Positions 16,351 to 25,368 of a DNA stretch of 64,000 bases are shown in pieces. The notes beneath the pieces are model-generated. The model saw only the letters and a program-made list of their open reading frames with translations. It was not told the DNA's origin and made no database searches. Source of the stretch: Nocardiopsis_C rhodophaea (GTDB lineage Bacteria > Actinomycetota > Actinomycetes > Streptosporangiales > Streptosporangiaceae); assembly GCF_039530945.1 (NCBI RefSeq), contig NZ_BAAAPC010000019.1, forward strand, positions 1-64,000. Direction: 5' to 3'. Position numbers and translations under genes: made by a program. Positions within the stretch are counted from its first letter, which is position 1; each line of letters starts with the position of its first letter.

Positions 16351-17709
16351 GTGGCCACGCAGACGTCCGGGGGCGAGCAGGGGGCCGAACCTTACGGGTC
16401 GCCAGGAGCCCCACCCGCTAACCGCCGCGGCCAGGTGATCATCGCCAGCCTCGCGGGAACGTCCATCGAGTTCTACGACTTCTACATCTATGCGACCGCG
16501 GCCGTCCTGGTCTTCCCCTATCTCTTCTTTCCCACCGGGGACCCCGCCGCCGCGACCCTGCAGTCGCTCGCCACCTTCGGGATCGCGTTCGTCGCCCGAC
16601 CGGTCGGCTCCGCGCTCTTCGGCCACTTCGGCGACCGGATCGGCCGCAAGGCCACCCTGGTCGCCTCCCTCCTCACTATGGGCGCGTCGACCGTCCTCAT
16701 CGGCCTGATTCCGGCCTACGCGCAGATCGGCGTGGCCGCGCCTCTGCTGCTGGCGCTGTGCCGGTTCGGCCAGGGGCTGGGACTGGGCGGGGAGTGGGGC
16801 GGCGCCGCGTTGCTCGCCACCGAGAACGCGCCCCGGCACAAGCGCGCACTGTACGGCACGTTCCCGCAGCTGGGGGCGCCCATCGGGTTCTTCCTCGCCA
16901 ACGGCGTGTTCCTCATCCTGACGCAGAGCATGAGCGACGAGGCGTTCCTGTCGTGGGGATGGCGGGTGCCGTTCGTCCTGTCCGCCGTCCTGATCGTGAT
17001 CGGACTGTGGGTGCGGCTGACCCTGCACGAGAGCCCCGCGTTCGCCAAGGTGGTGGCGGACGGGACGCGGGCGCGTCAGCCCGTCGTGCAGGTGCTGAGG
17101 ACCAGCACGGCCGGGATCGTCCTGGGCACGCTCATCATGATCGCCACCTACGTGTTCTTCTATCTGATGACCGTGTTCTCGATGTCGTACGGCACCGGCC
17201 CGGACGGTCCAGGCATCGAGCGCACCGACTTCCTGGTCATGCTGCTCATCGGCGTGCTGTTCTTCGGCCTGTTCACCCCGGTGGCCGGGCTGGTCGCCGA
17301 CCGGTTCGGCCGACGGCCCACCCTGATCGCCGCCACGATCGCCATCCTGCTGTTCGGCTTCGCGCTCGACCCGATGCTGAGCTCCGGGTCGGCCCTCGGG
17401 GTGCAGATCTTCCTGATCATCGGCCTGTCTCTGATGGGCCTGACGTTCGGGCCGATGGGCGCGCTGCTGCCCGAGCTCTTCCCGACCAACGTCCGCTACA
17501 GCGGCGCGTCCATCTCCTACAACCTGGCAGGACTGCTGGGCGCCTCGCTCGCGCCCTATGCCGCCAGCAGGCTGGCGGCCGACTTCGGGCTGTGGGCGGT
17601 GGGCGGTTACGTCAGCACGGCCGCCCTGATCACCCTGATCGCGCTGGTGATCGCCCGTGAGACGCGGGACGACGCACTGGAGGAGACGCCCGCGCGAGCG
17701 CGGGCGTGA
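16351..17709 (+). CDS. MHS family MFS transporter (shikimate/metabolite:H+ symporter type)
   Basis: 452 aa with twelve predicted membrane helices. The loop 2-3 motif GHFGDRIGRKATL and its repeat ADRFGRRPTLIAAT are the MFS signatures; GTSIEFYDFYIYATAA in helix 1 and QGLGLGGEWGGAALL in helix 4 are diagnostic of the metabolite:H+ symporter branch (ShiA, ProP, KgtP). The substrate cannot be read from sequence. GTG 16351 is fixed by a strong AGGAGGTG at 16335-16342; an upstream ATG at 16300 lacks one. Stands alone, with its own terminator downstream. Confidence 0.9.
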   Translation: MATQTSGGEQGAEPYGSPGAPPANRRGQVIIASLAGTSIEFYDFYIYATAAVLVFPYLFFPTGDPAAATLQSLATFGIAFVARPVGSALFGHFGDRIGRKATLVASLLTMGASTVLIGLIPAYAQIGVAAPLLLALCRFGQGLGLGGEWGGAALLATENAPRHKRALYGTFPQLGAPIGFFLANGVFLILTQSMSDEAFLSWGWRVPFVLSAVLIVIGLWVRLTLHESPAFAKVVADGTRARQPVVQVLRTSTAGIVLGTLIMIATYVFFYLMTVFSMSYGTGPDGPGIERTDFLVMLLIGVLFFGLFTPVAGLVADRFGRRPTLIAATIAILLFGFALDPMLSSGSALGVQIFLIIGLSLMGLTFGPMGALLPELFPTNVRYSGASISYNLAGLLGASLAPYAASRLAADFGLWAVGGYVSTAALITLIALVIARETRDDALEETPARARA

Positions 17710-17715
17710 GGAACG

Positions 17716-17754
17716 TGCGGGCGGGGCACCCGGCCCGTGGTCACCCCGCCCGCA
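17716..17754 (+). terminator. hairpin after the MHS transporter
   Basis: TGCGGGCGGGG (17716-17726) pairs perfectly with CCCCGCCCGCA (17744-17754), 17-nt loop, starting 7 bp after the stop codon and ending 20 bp before the next gene. Confidence 0.6.
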
Positions 17755-17774
17755 ACCGCCCATAACCTGGCACC

Positions 17775-18152
17775 ATGCGTCTTCCTCTGGTCCCCGTGGC
17801 CGCCCTTCTCGATCTCGTGTGCGTCGTCGCGTTCGTCGTGATCGGACGGGCCAGCCACAACGAGGGCAACGCCCTGCTCGGGATCCTCACCACACTGTGG
17901 CCGTTCGCGCTCGCGCTCGCCGTCGGGTGGGCCGCCACCCTGGCCTGGCGGGACCCCCTGCGTCTCCTGCCGGTCGGCGCGGGCGTGTGGGCGGTCACCG
18001 TGGGCGGGGGCCTCCTGCTGCGCGTCGCCACGGGTCAGGGCGCTCCCCTGGCGTTCGCGATCGTCACCGCTCTGTTCCTCGCCGCGACCCTGCTCGGCTG
18101 GCGCACGATCGCGCGGTTGGCGCGGTCACGTTCCACCGACGCCGCCTCCTGA
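17775..18152 (+). CDS. DUF3054 four-helix membrane protein
   Basis: 125 aa, almost entirely hydrophobic, with four predicted membrane segments. The pattern DLVCVVAFVVIGRASHNEG near the N-terminus and TLWPFALALAVGW in helix 2 match the DUF3054 family of small actinobacterial and haloarchaeal membrane proteins. No function is known for the family. The start ATG 17775 lacks a strong ribosome site. It lies just beyond a terminator, upstream of the RHIM-like gene, on the same strand. Confidence 0.85.
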   Translation: MRLPLVPVAALLDLVCVVAFVVIGRASHNEGNALLGILTTLWPFALALAVGWAATLAWRDPLRLLPVGAGVWAVTVGGGLLLRVATGQGAPLAFAIVTALFLAATLLGWRTIARLARSRSTDAAS

Positions 18153-18282
18153 CCCGGACGGTGACCATCGGCGACCCGCCGGATCCGGCCATTGCCGGGG
18201 GACGCGCCCATCCCACCGTCGGCACGTGCGAGAGTGGAAAGGCCGTGAATTCCCCTCGTTCCCGGACCTCTCTGGAGCCCCC

Positions 18283-18663
18283 ATGGCCGATCCGATCACC
18301 CTGGCCGTCGTCGCCGCCGTCGCGGGCAAGGTCACCGAAGCGCTGGACGACGGCGCCCGAGCGGTTCTGAAGAAGCTGCGCGTGGCACTGCGCGAGAGGT
18401 TCGGCAACGACCCGGACGCCCGCCGCGCACTGGAGGCGGCGCGGGACGACGACGGCGAGGACGCGATCCTGGTCGAGGAACTCGCCACCCACATCGACAG
18501 CGCACAGCGGGACGACGAGCAGATTCGCTCCCTCGTCGAAGAGCTGCGCCCGCACTTCGACGCCAGCGGCGGAACCGTCACCAACACCATCACGGGCAAC
18601 GTCGAGGGGGTCGCTATCCAGGCCCGCGACGTCCACGGCGTGAACCTGAACCGCCCCCGCTGA
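18283..18663 (+). CDS. small helical protein with C-terminal RHIM-like motif (candidate amyloid-signalling effector)
   Basis: 126 aa from ATG 18283, with GGAG 8 nt upstream. Residues 1-36 (MADPITLAVVAAVAGKV... KKLRVAL) are a hydrophobic then basic helix; 40-92 are acidic helices. The tail at 101-119, NTITGNVEGVAIQARDVHG, has the core V-x-I-Q-A-x-x-V-x-G pattern seen repeated at the ends or starts of many actinobacterial NLR-like, TPR and effector proteins. Such motifs have been compared with the RHIM of animal necroptosis proteins and grouped with bacterial amyloid signalling sequences; an N-terminal Bell/HeLo-like membrane-active helix domain is the usual partner. What is seen is motif and helix pattern; pore formation or amyloid assembly is inference. 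No NLR gene is adjacent. Confidence 0.7.
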   Translation: MADPITLAVVAAVAGKVTEALDDGARAVLKKLRVALRERFGNDPDARRALEAARDDDGEDAILVEELATHIDSAQRDDEQIRSLVEELRPHFDASGGTVTNTITGNVEGVAIQARDVHGVNLNRPR

Positions 18664-18786
18664 CCCTTCCCCAGCGATATCGCCGAGATCAACGGAGGGG
18701 CAGGGCGGAAACCGAGCTCGCGCGTGAAAGCCCGGCGGTCGGCCGCGCGGACCGGACCGTCCGGGGCGCGACCTAAGCTGGAGCTC

Positions 18787-19458
18787 GTGAACGAGCAGGT
18801 CGCAACGTCCCCATCCGCCTCCCCCGACACCGAGTCGCCCGGCGCCGCGCCCCGGGTCGGCGTGGGCCCGTGGGAAGGGCCCTGGCCCGAAGGCGACCAC
18901 TACGATCCCGAGCTGCTGGCCGAGGGCGACCGGCGCAACGTGGTGGACCGGTACCGGTACTGGCGCCGCGAGGCGATCGTCGCCGATCTCGACACCCGCC
19001 GCCACCCGTTCCACGTGGCGGTGGAGAACTGGGAGCACGACTTCAACATCGGGTCGGTCGTGCGCACCGCCAACGCGTTCGGCACGGAGGCCGTGCACAT
19101 CGTCGGTCGCCGCCGCTGGAACCGGCGCGGCGCCATGGTCACCGACCGGTACCAGCACGTGCACCACCACCCCGACACCGCGGCGCTGGTGGCCTGGGCC
19201 GCGGAGCGCGGGCTGCCGCTGGTCGGCATCGACAACCTGCCCGGTGCCGTGCCGCTGGAGACCTACCCCCTCCCCCGCGCCTGCGTCCTGGTGTTCGGTC
19301 AGGAGGGACCGGGGCTGTCGGAGGAGGTCCGCACGGCATGCCATGCGGTGCTGTCCATCGCCCAGTTCGGGTCCACCCGCTCCATCAACGCGGGGGCCGC
19401 CGCAGCCATCGCCATGCACTCCTGGGTCCGGGCGCACGTCTTCGACCAGCGCCTGTGA
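18787..19458 (+). CDS. TrmH/SpoU family RNA 2'-O-methyltransferase
   Basis: 223 aa from GTG 18787 (GGAG just upstream). The SPOUT trefoil-knot motifs are all present: NIGSVVRTANAFG (motif 1), VFGQEGPGLSEE (motif 2) and IAQFGSTRSINAGAAAAIA (motif 3, SAM-binding knot). Members methylate the ribose of tRNA or rRNA. The 80-residue N-terminus before motif 1 is longer than in TrmH and has no L30e-like fold that I can see, so target RNA is not assigned. Transcribed alone; its end is 120 bp from the convergent sdhB. Confidence 0.9.
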   Translation: MNEQVATSPSASPDTESPGAAPRVGVGPWEGPWPEGDHYDPELLAEGDRRNVVDRYRYWRREAIVADLDTRRHPFHVAVENWEHDFNIGSVVRTANAFGTEAVHIVGRRRWNRRGAMVTDRYQHVHHHPDTAALVAWAAERGLPLVGIDNLPGAVPLETYPLPRACVLVFGQEGPGLSEEVRTACHAVLSIAQFGSTRSINAGAAAAIAMHSWVRAHVFDQRL

Positions 19459-19525
19459 GGTCGCCCTCCGGGGCCTCCTGAGGCGTCGGGAACACCTCCG
19501 CCCCCGTCCTTCGACCATGAAAAAA

Positions 19526-19560
19526 GGGCCGACCCTGGAGAACAGGATCGGCCCGGTGCT
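19526..19560 (-). terminator. intrinsic terminator of the sdhCAB operon
   Basis: On the minus strand a 12-bp stem with one mismatch (arms 19543-19554 and 19526-19537) and 5-nt loop is followed by six Ts (19520-19525 as A-run on plus). It starts about 25 bp past the sdhB stop. One of few here with a real T-tract. Confidence 0.8.
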
Positions 19561-19578
19561 GACGTGTCAGCCGACGAT

Positions 19579-20321
19579 CTACAGCTCGCCGCTCGACAGC
19601 GCGCCCAGGAGGTCGCGGTTGAGCTGGGAGATGGTGTCCAGCGGGATGCCCTTCGGGCAGACCGCGGCGCACTCGCCGATGTTGGTGCAGCCGCCGAAGT
19701 CCTCCTCGTCGTGCTGGTTCACCATCTTCACCACACGGGCCGCCCGCTCGGGCTGGCCCTGCGGGAGGCTGCCCAGGTGGGTGACCTTCGCGGCGGTGAA
19801 CAGCATGCCCGAGGCGTTCGGGCAGGCGGCGACGCAGGCGCCGCAGCCGATGCAGGTGGCCGCGTCGAACGCGCGGTCCGCGTCGGCCTTGGGCACCGGG
19901 GTCGCGTGGGCGTCCGGCGCGGTACCGGTCGGGGCGCTGATGTAGCCCCCGGCCTGGATGACCCGGTCGAACGCGCCGCGGTCCACCACGAGGTCCCTGA
20001 CCACGGGGAACGCCTTGGCACGCCACGGCTCGACGGTGATGACGTCGCCGTCGCTGAAGCTGCGCATGTGCAGCTGGCAGGTGGTGGTGTTCTCCGGGCC
20101 GTGGGCGACCCCGTCGATCACGACACCGCACGCGCCACAGATGCCCTCGCGGCAGTCGTGGTCGAAGGCCACCGGCTCCTCGCCCGCAAGCTGGAGCTTC
20201 TCGTTGAGGACGTCGAGCATCTCAAGGAAGGACATGTCGGGCGACACGTCCTCGACCTTGTAGGTGACCATCCGGCCCTCGTCGTCGCGGCCCTTCTGGC
20301 GCCAAACTCGCAGGGTGATGT

Positions 20322-20325
<4 letters not shown>
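19579..20325 (-). CDS. sdhB: succinate dehydrogenase iron-sulfur subunit (sdhCAB operon)
   Basis: 248 aa. Carries the three clusters that move electrons from FAD to quinone: the 2Fe-2S site CREGICGACGVV with a distal Cys in TTTCQLHM, the 4Fe-4S site CIGCGACVAACPN, and the 3Fe-4S site CTNIGECAAVCPKG. Start is the GTG at 20325, not the longer upstream frame: GGAG lies 6 nt before it and the GTGA overlaps the sdhA stop by 4 bp, implying translational coupling. Third gene of a C-A-B operon. Confidence 0.95.
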
Positions 20326-22262
<1,937 letters not shown>

Positions 22263-22964
22263 TTATCCCACCAGCCCGAAAGTCACGGAGAGCGGGGTGA
22301 TCAGGAAGCCGATCGTGACGACCAGCGCGATCACCGTCGCGATGATGTTCAGCGCACGCTGCCGGGTCGCCCGGTTCGCTCCCAGCGTGGTGAGCGCGCT
22401 CCAGATCCCGTGCCGCAGGTGGAACCCGACCGCGATCACGGAGAGGCAGTAGAACAGGGTGACGTACCAGAACTCCGGCTGGAAGCCGTTGACCAGGCGC
22501 TGGTAGGGGCTGTCGGATGCCCCGCCCGGCGCGATGTCGTTGGTCGTCATGTGCAGGATGTGGAAGATCGCGAAGAGCGCGATCAGCACGCCGCCCCAGC
22601 GCATGGTGTAGGACGCATAGGTGCGCTGCAGCGCCTTCTTGTTCTGGTAGCGGGTCGGCCGGGCCCGCTTCGCGCGGGACCACAGCACGACCGCCGCGTA
22701 GGCGTGGATGAGGATGCTGGCCAGCAGGACCACGCGCATGATCCACAGGAAGCCCTCATAGGGCAGCATCGGCTGGCCCAGCACGCGCAGGTGATGGGAA
22801 TAGGAGTCGAAGGCCTCCTGGCCCGCGAACACGTTCAGGTTGCCGTACATGTGCGCGATCAGGAAGAGCACGAGGATCACGCCGGTGACCGCCATCGCGG
22901 ATTTGAGAGCCACCGTGGATCTGAACGCCTCTGATCGCTGTTTGGTCAGGGTACTGTTCGCCAC
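22263..22964 (-). CDS. sdhC: succinate dehydrogenase cytochrome b membrane subunit (B-type)
   Basis: 233 aa with five membrane helices, the size of the single diheme anchor in B-type enzymes. Histidines suited to heme binding occur in LIAHMYGNLN, SILIHAYAAVV, FHILHMTTND and GFHLRHGIWS. It anchors SdhA/B and passes electrons to (mena)quinone. Start is GTG 22964 with no good Shine-Dalgarno; the promoter should lie in the 79-bp space shared with the divergent LysR gene, where TTAGAC (-35) and TAAAGT (-10) with an 18-bp spacer are readable on the minus strand. Confidence 0.93.
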   Translation of the reverse strand: MANSTLTKQRSEAFRSTVALKSAMAVTGVILVLFLIAHMYGNLNVFAGQEAFDSYSHHLRVLGQPMLPYEGFLWIMRVVLLASILIHAYAAVVLWSRAKRARPTRYQNKKALQRTYASYTMRWGGVLIALFAIFHILHMTTNDIAPGGASDSPYQRLVNGFQPEFWYVTLFYCLSVIAVGFHLRHGIWSALTTLGANRATRQRALNIIATVIALVVTIGFLITPLSVTFGLVG

Positions 22965-23043
22965 AGTGCGTCACTTTATTTGTCCCTAACAGATACGTCT
23001 AAGTCATCGGATTGCTTGTGTCGATAGTCGTAGGCTATGAAGC
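22965..23043. promoter_or_regulatory. divergent sdhC / LysR promoter region with candidate LysR site
   Basis: 79 bp shared by the two genes. ATCG at 23006-23009 and CGAT at 23022-23025 form a partial dyad of the interrupted type that LysR regulators bind, overlapping the probable minus-strand promoter. LysR genes commonly control the divergent neighbour, so control of sdhCAB is the natural inference. Confidence 0.4.
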
Positions 23044-23988
23044 ATGCAGTTCCAGCAGCTGACGTACTTTCTCGCCGTCGCGGAAACACGCCATTTCACC
23101 CGCGCAGCCGAGCTTTGCCGCGTCGCACAGCCCAGCCTGAGCAAGCAGGTCCGCAACCTCGAAGAGGAGCTCGGGGCGTCGTTATTCAGTCGTGCCCGGG
23201 GAAATATCACACTCACGCTGGCCGGTGAGGCGCTGCTACCGCTAGCCCAGCGCATCGTCGCCGACGTAGAGACGGCCCGGCGCGAGGTGGGCGAACTGGC
23301 CGGGATGCGGCGGGGCCGGGTCCGCCTCGGCGCCACACCCTCGTTGTGCGCCGGCCTGCTCGCCGACGTGCTCGCGGGGTTCCACACCCGGTTTCCCGGG
23401 GTGGAGCTCCAGGTGGAGGAGGGCGGGTCGCGCGACCTGATCCGCGCGCTCGGCAAGGGCGAGCTCGACCTCGCGCTGATTATCCTGCCCCTGCACAGCA
23501 GCGACCCGGCGTTCGTGACCACGCCGATCCTCCGCGAGAACCTCGTCGTGGTCAGCCCCACCAGCCGCCCCTCGCCCAACGGACGCGCGTCCATGCGCAT
23601 CACCGAGCTCCGCGACCGGCCCCTGGTGATGTTCCGCCGCGGCTATGACGTGCGCGAGGCCACCCTGCACGCCTGCCGCGCCGCGGGCTTCGAGCCGCAG
23701 CTCGCGGTGGAGGGCGGCGAGATGGACGCCGTGCTCCGCTTCGTCGAGGCCGGGCTGGGCATCGCGGTCGTGCCGAGCATGGCCCTGAAGAACCGCCCCG
23801 GCCTGCGCGGGACCCCCCTGGCCCGACCCCGCCTGCTGCGGACCATCGCGCTGGCCCACCGCAAGGACGTCGAACCGCAGCGCGCGGCCAAGGCGTTCCA
23901 CCGCCATCTCATGCACCACCTGCGCCAGCTCACCCCCGAAGAACTCGGCGACGACCTGGAGGTCATCGCCGAGGGCGGTCCCGAGTAG
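23044..23988 (+). CDS. LysR family transcriptional regulator, divergent from sdhCAB
   Basis: 314 aa. N-terminal winged HTH with the classic LysR start (FQQLTYFLAVAETRHFTRAA and AQPSLSKQVRNLEEELG), linker helix to about residue 85, then a periplasmic-binding-protein-like effector domain (LGATPSLCAGLL, ELDLALIILP, VRFVEAGLGIAVVPS pattern). The effector is unknown. An 80-bp divergent arrangement with sdhC, seen also near this type of sdh operon in other actinomycetes, suggests it senses a C4 or related carbon metabolite. C-terminal tail is acidic. Confidence 0.92.
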   Translation: MQFQQLTYFLAVAETRHFTRAAELCRVAQPSLSKQVRNLEEELGASLFSRARGNITLTLAGEALLPLAQRIVADVETARREVGELAGMRRGRVRLGATPSLCAGLLADVLAGFHTRFPGVELQVEEGGSRDLIRALGKGELDLALIILPLHSSDPAFVTTPILRENLVVVSPTSRPSPNGRASMRITELRDRPLVMFRRGYDVREATLHACRAAGFEPQLAVEGGEMDAVLRFVEAGLGIAVVPSMALKNRPGLRGTPLARPRLLRTIALAHRKDVEPQRAAKAFHRHLMHHLRQLTPEELGDDLEVIAEGGPE

Positions 23989-24413
23989 GTCCACGCCAGC
24001 GGCCCGGCGGGCCGACGGTACGGCACCGAAACCGAATAGGGCGGGGATCACACCGCGAAACAGCGGCAAGAGCACGCCGAATTCACCACAGGCGGATAAA
24101 TTCGACAAAGAGCAGTGCGATGACGCCGCTATTCACATCAGCCCCCTGCGCCTCAATAACACCAAAGGCGACAAAATTCGCTCTTCACGACAAAACCCGA
24201 TAATCATTACAAAACACGCCAACCCGGTGAACGGGAGTGGCATTTTTCACATTCGCTTCGGGTGAATTTCTTGCTGATTCCGTGATGGCGCGGGCTTAAC
24301 GTTGCTTCCCATACGCATCCGCACTGCCTTATCAGCGGCTGAGGGCGACCGGCCTGCTCCTAACCCGTGATTTCCTCCGGTCGGCTCTCCGCCCGAGATG
24401 GAGAACGCAGGGA
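23989..24413. other. 425-bp AT-richer intergenic region before the Sdh1-type operon
   Basis: No gene seen. Noticeably poorer in GC than its surroundings (24050-24310). Contains TTCAC (24246-24250) and GTGAA (24262-24266) as an interrupted 5-bp inverted repeat, about 150 bp before the membrane-anchor gene, a possible regulator site. A promoter is expected here but no -35/-10 pair with good spacing was found. Confidence 0.35.
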
Positions 24414-25232
24414 ATGACAGCGACACTTCCCCCGCCGGAAAGCTCCGGCGCTACGCGTGCCCGCCTTCCGCATCGGACACTGCGCACGGACCGATGGTGG
24501 CTCGGCCCGGCGCTGACCGTCGCGGGGCTGACCGCCTTCCTCGTGTACGGCCTGCTCCGGGCCCTCCAACAGGACCACTACTGGGTGCCGGAGTACCACT
24601 ACCTCACCCCCTTCTACTCCCCCTGCCTATCGGCGTCCTGCGAGCCGGGATCGGCGCTCTTCGGGACCTTTCCGTGGGCTTTCCCATGGTTCCTTCCCTA
24701 TGCCGTGATCAGCCTGCCGCTTCTCCTGGCGTTCCGGTTCACCTGCTACTACTACCGGAAGGCCTATTACCGCGCGTTCTGGCAGTCGCCCACCGCGTGC
24801 GCCGTGCGCGAGCCGCACGGCCGCTACACCGGCGAGACGCGATTTCCGCTGCTCGGCCAGAACCTGCACCGCTATTTCTTCTACGCCGCGTTCGCCATCT
24901 CGGTCATCAACACCTATGACGCCACGAACGCCCTCCTGCACGGCGAGAACGGCGGATTCGGTATCGGGATCGGAAACATCATCCTGTTCGGCAATGTGAT
25001 CCTGCTCTGGGCCTACACCCTGAGCTGCCACTCCTGTCGGCACGTCTTCGGCGGGCGGCTGAAGAGTTTCGGCGACCGACCGCTCCGCTACTGGATGTGG
25101 ACGCAGATCTCCCGGCTGAACACCCGGCACATGCTGTACGCCTGGATCACGCTGGGAACGCTGGTGATAACGGACCTCTACGTCGCGCTGGTCTCCGGAG
25201 GAGTCATCACCGACCTGCGGATCTTCAACTAG
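24414..25232 (+). CDS. succinate dehydrogenase membrane anchor, mycobacterial Sdh1 (Rv0249c) type
   Basis: 272 aa with about five to six membrane segments. Length, position before a flavoprotein and an iron-sulfur gene, and sequence features (WVPEYHYLTPFYSPC; TCYYYRKAYYRAFWQSPTAC; YTLSCHSCRHVFGG) fit the membrane subunit of Sdh1 in mycobacteria, a form for which a membrane-embedded Rieske-type 2Fe-2S cluster has been reported. Candidate ligands here are C205, H206, C208, H210 and the pair C71/C76. Passes electrons to menaquinone. ATG 24414 has GCAGGGA directly upstream and a second GGAG at 10 nt more. First gene of the operon. Confidence 0.82.
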   Translation: MTATLPPPESSGATRARLPHRTLRTDRWWLGPALTVAGLTAFLVYGLLRALQQDHYWVPEYHYLTPFYSPCLSASCEPGSALFGTFPWAFPWFLPYAVISLPLLLAFRFTCYYYRKAYYRAFWQSPTACAVREPHGRYTGETRFPLLGQNLHRYFFYAAFAISVINTYDATNALLHGENGGFGIGIGNIILFGNVILLWAYTLSCHSCRHVFGGRLKSFGDRPLRYWMWTQISRLNTRHMLYAWITLGTLVITDLYVALVSGGVITDLRIFN

Positions 25233-25368
25233 GGCCCGACGGCCTTTTTTCCCGACCGCGGATACGGCGGCGGCCTGGACCCCATCCTCCGCGGCACCGC
25301 GCCCTCCGCGGCGCCGACGCGACCGGTCTCCGGCGCCGAATGTATCGACGCAACCGAAAGTCAGGCAG

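Noticed and set aside
24360..24599. 79-codon minus-strand frame at the start of the Sdh1-type anchor gene
   Set aside because: Antisense to the anchor gene start, no family resemblance.
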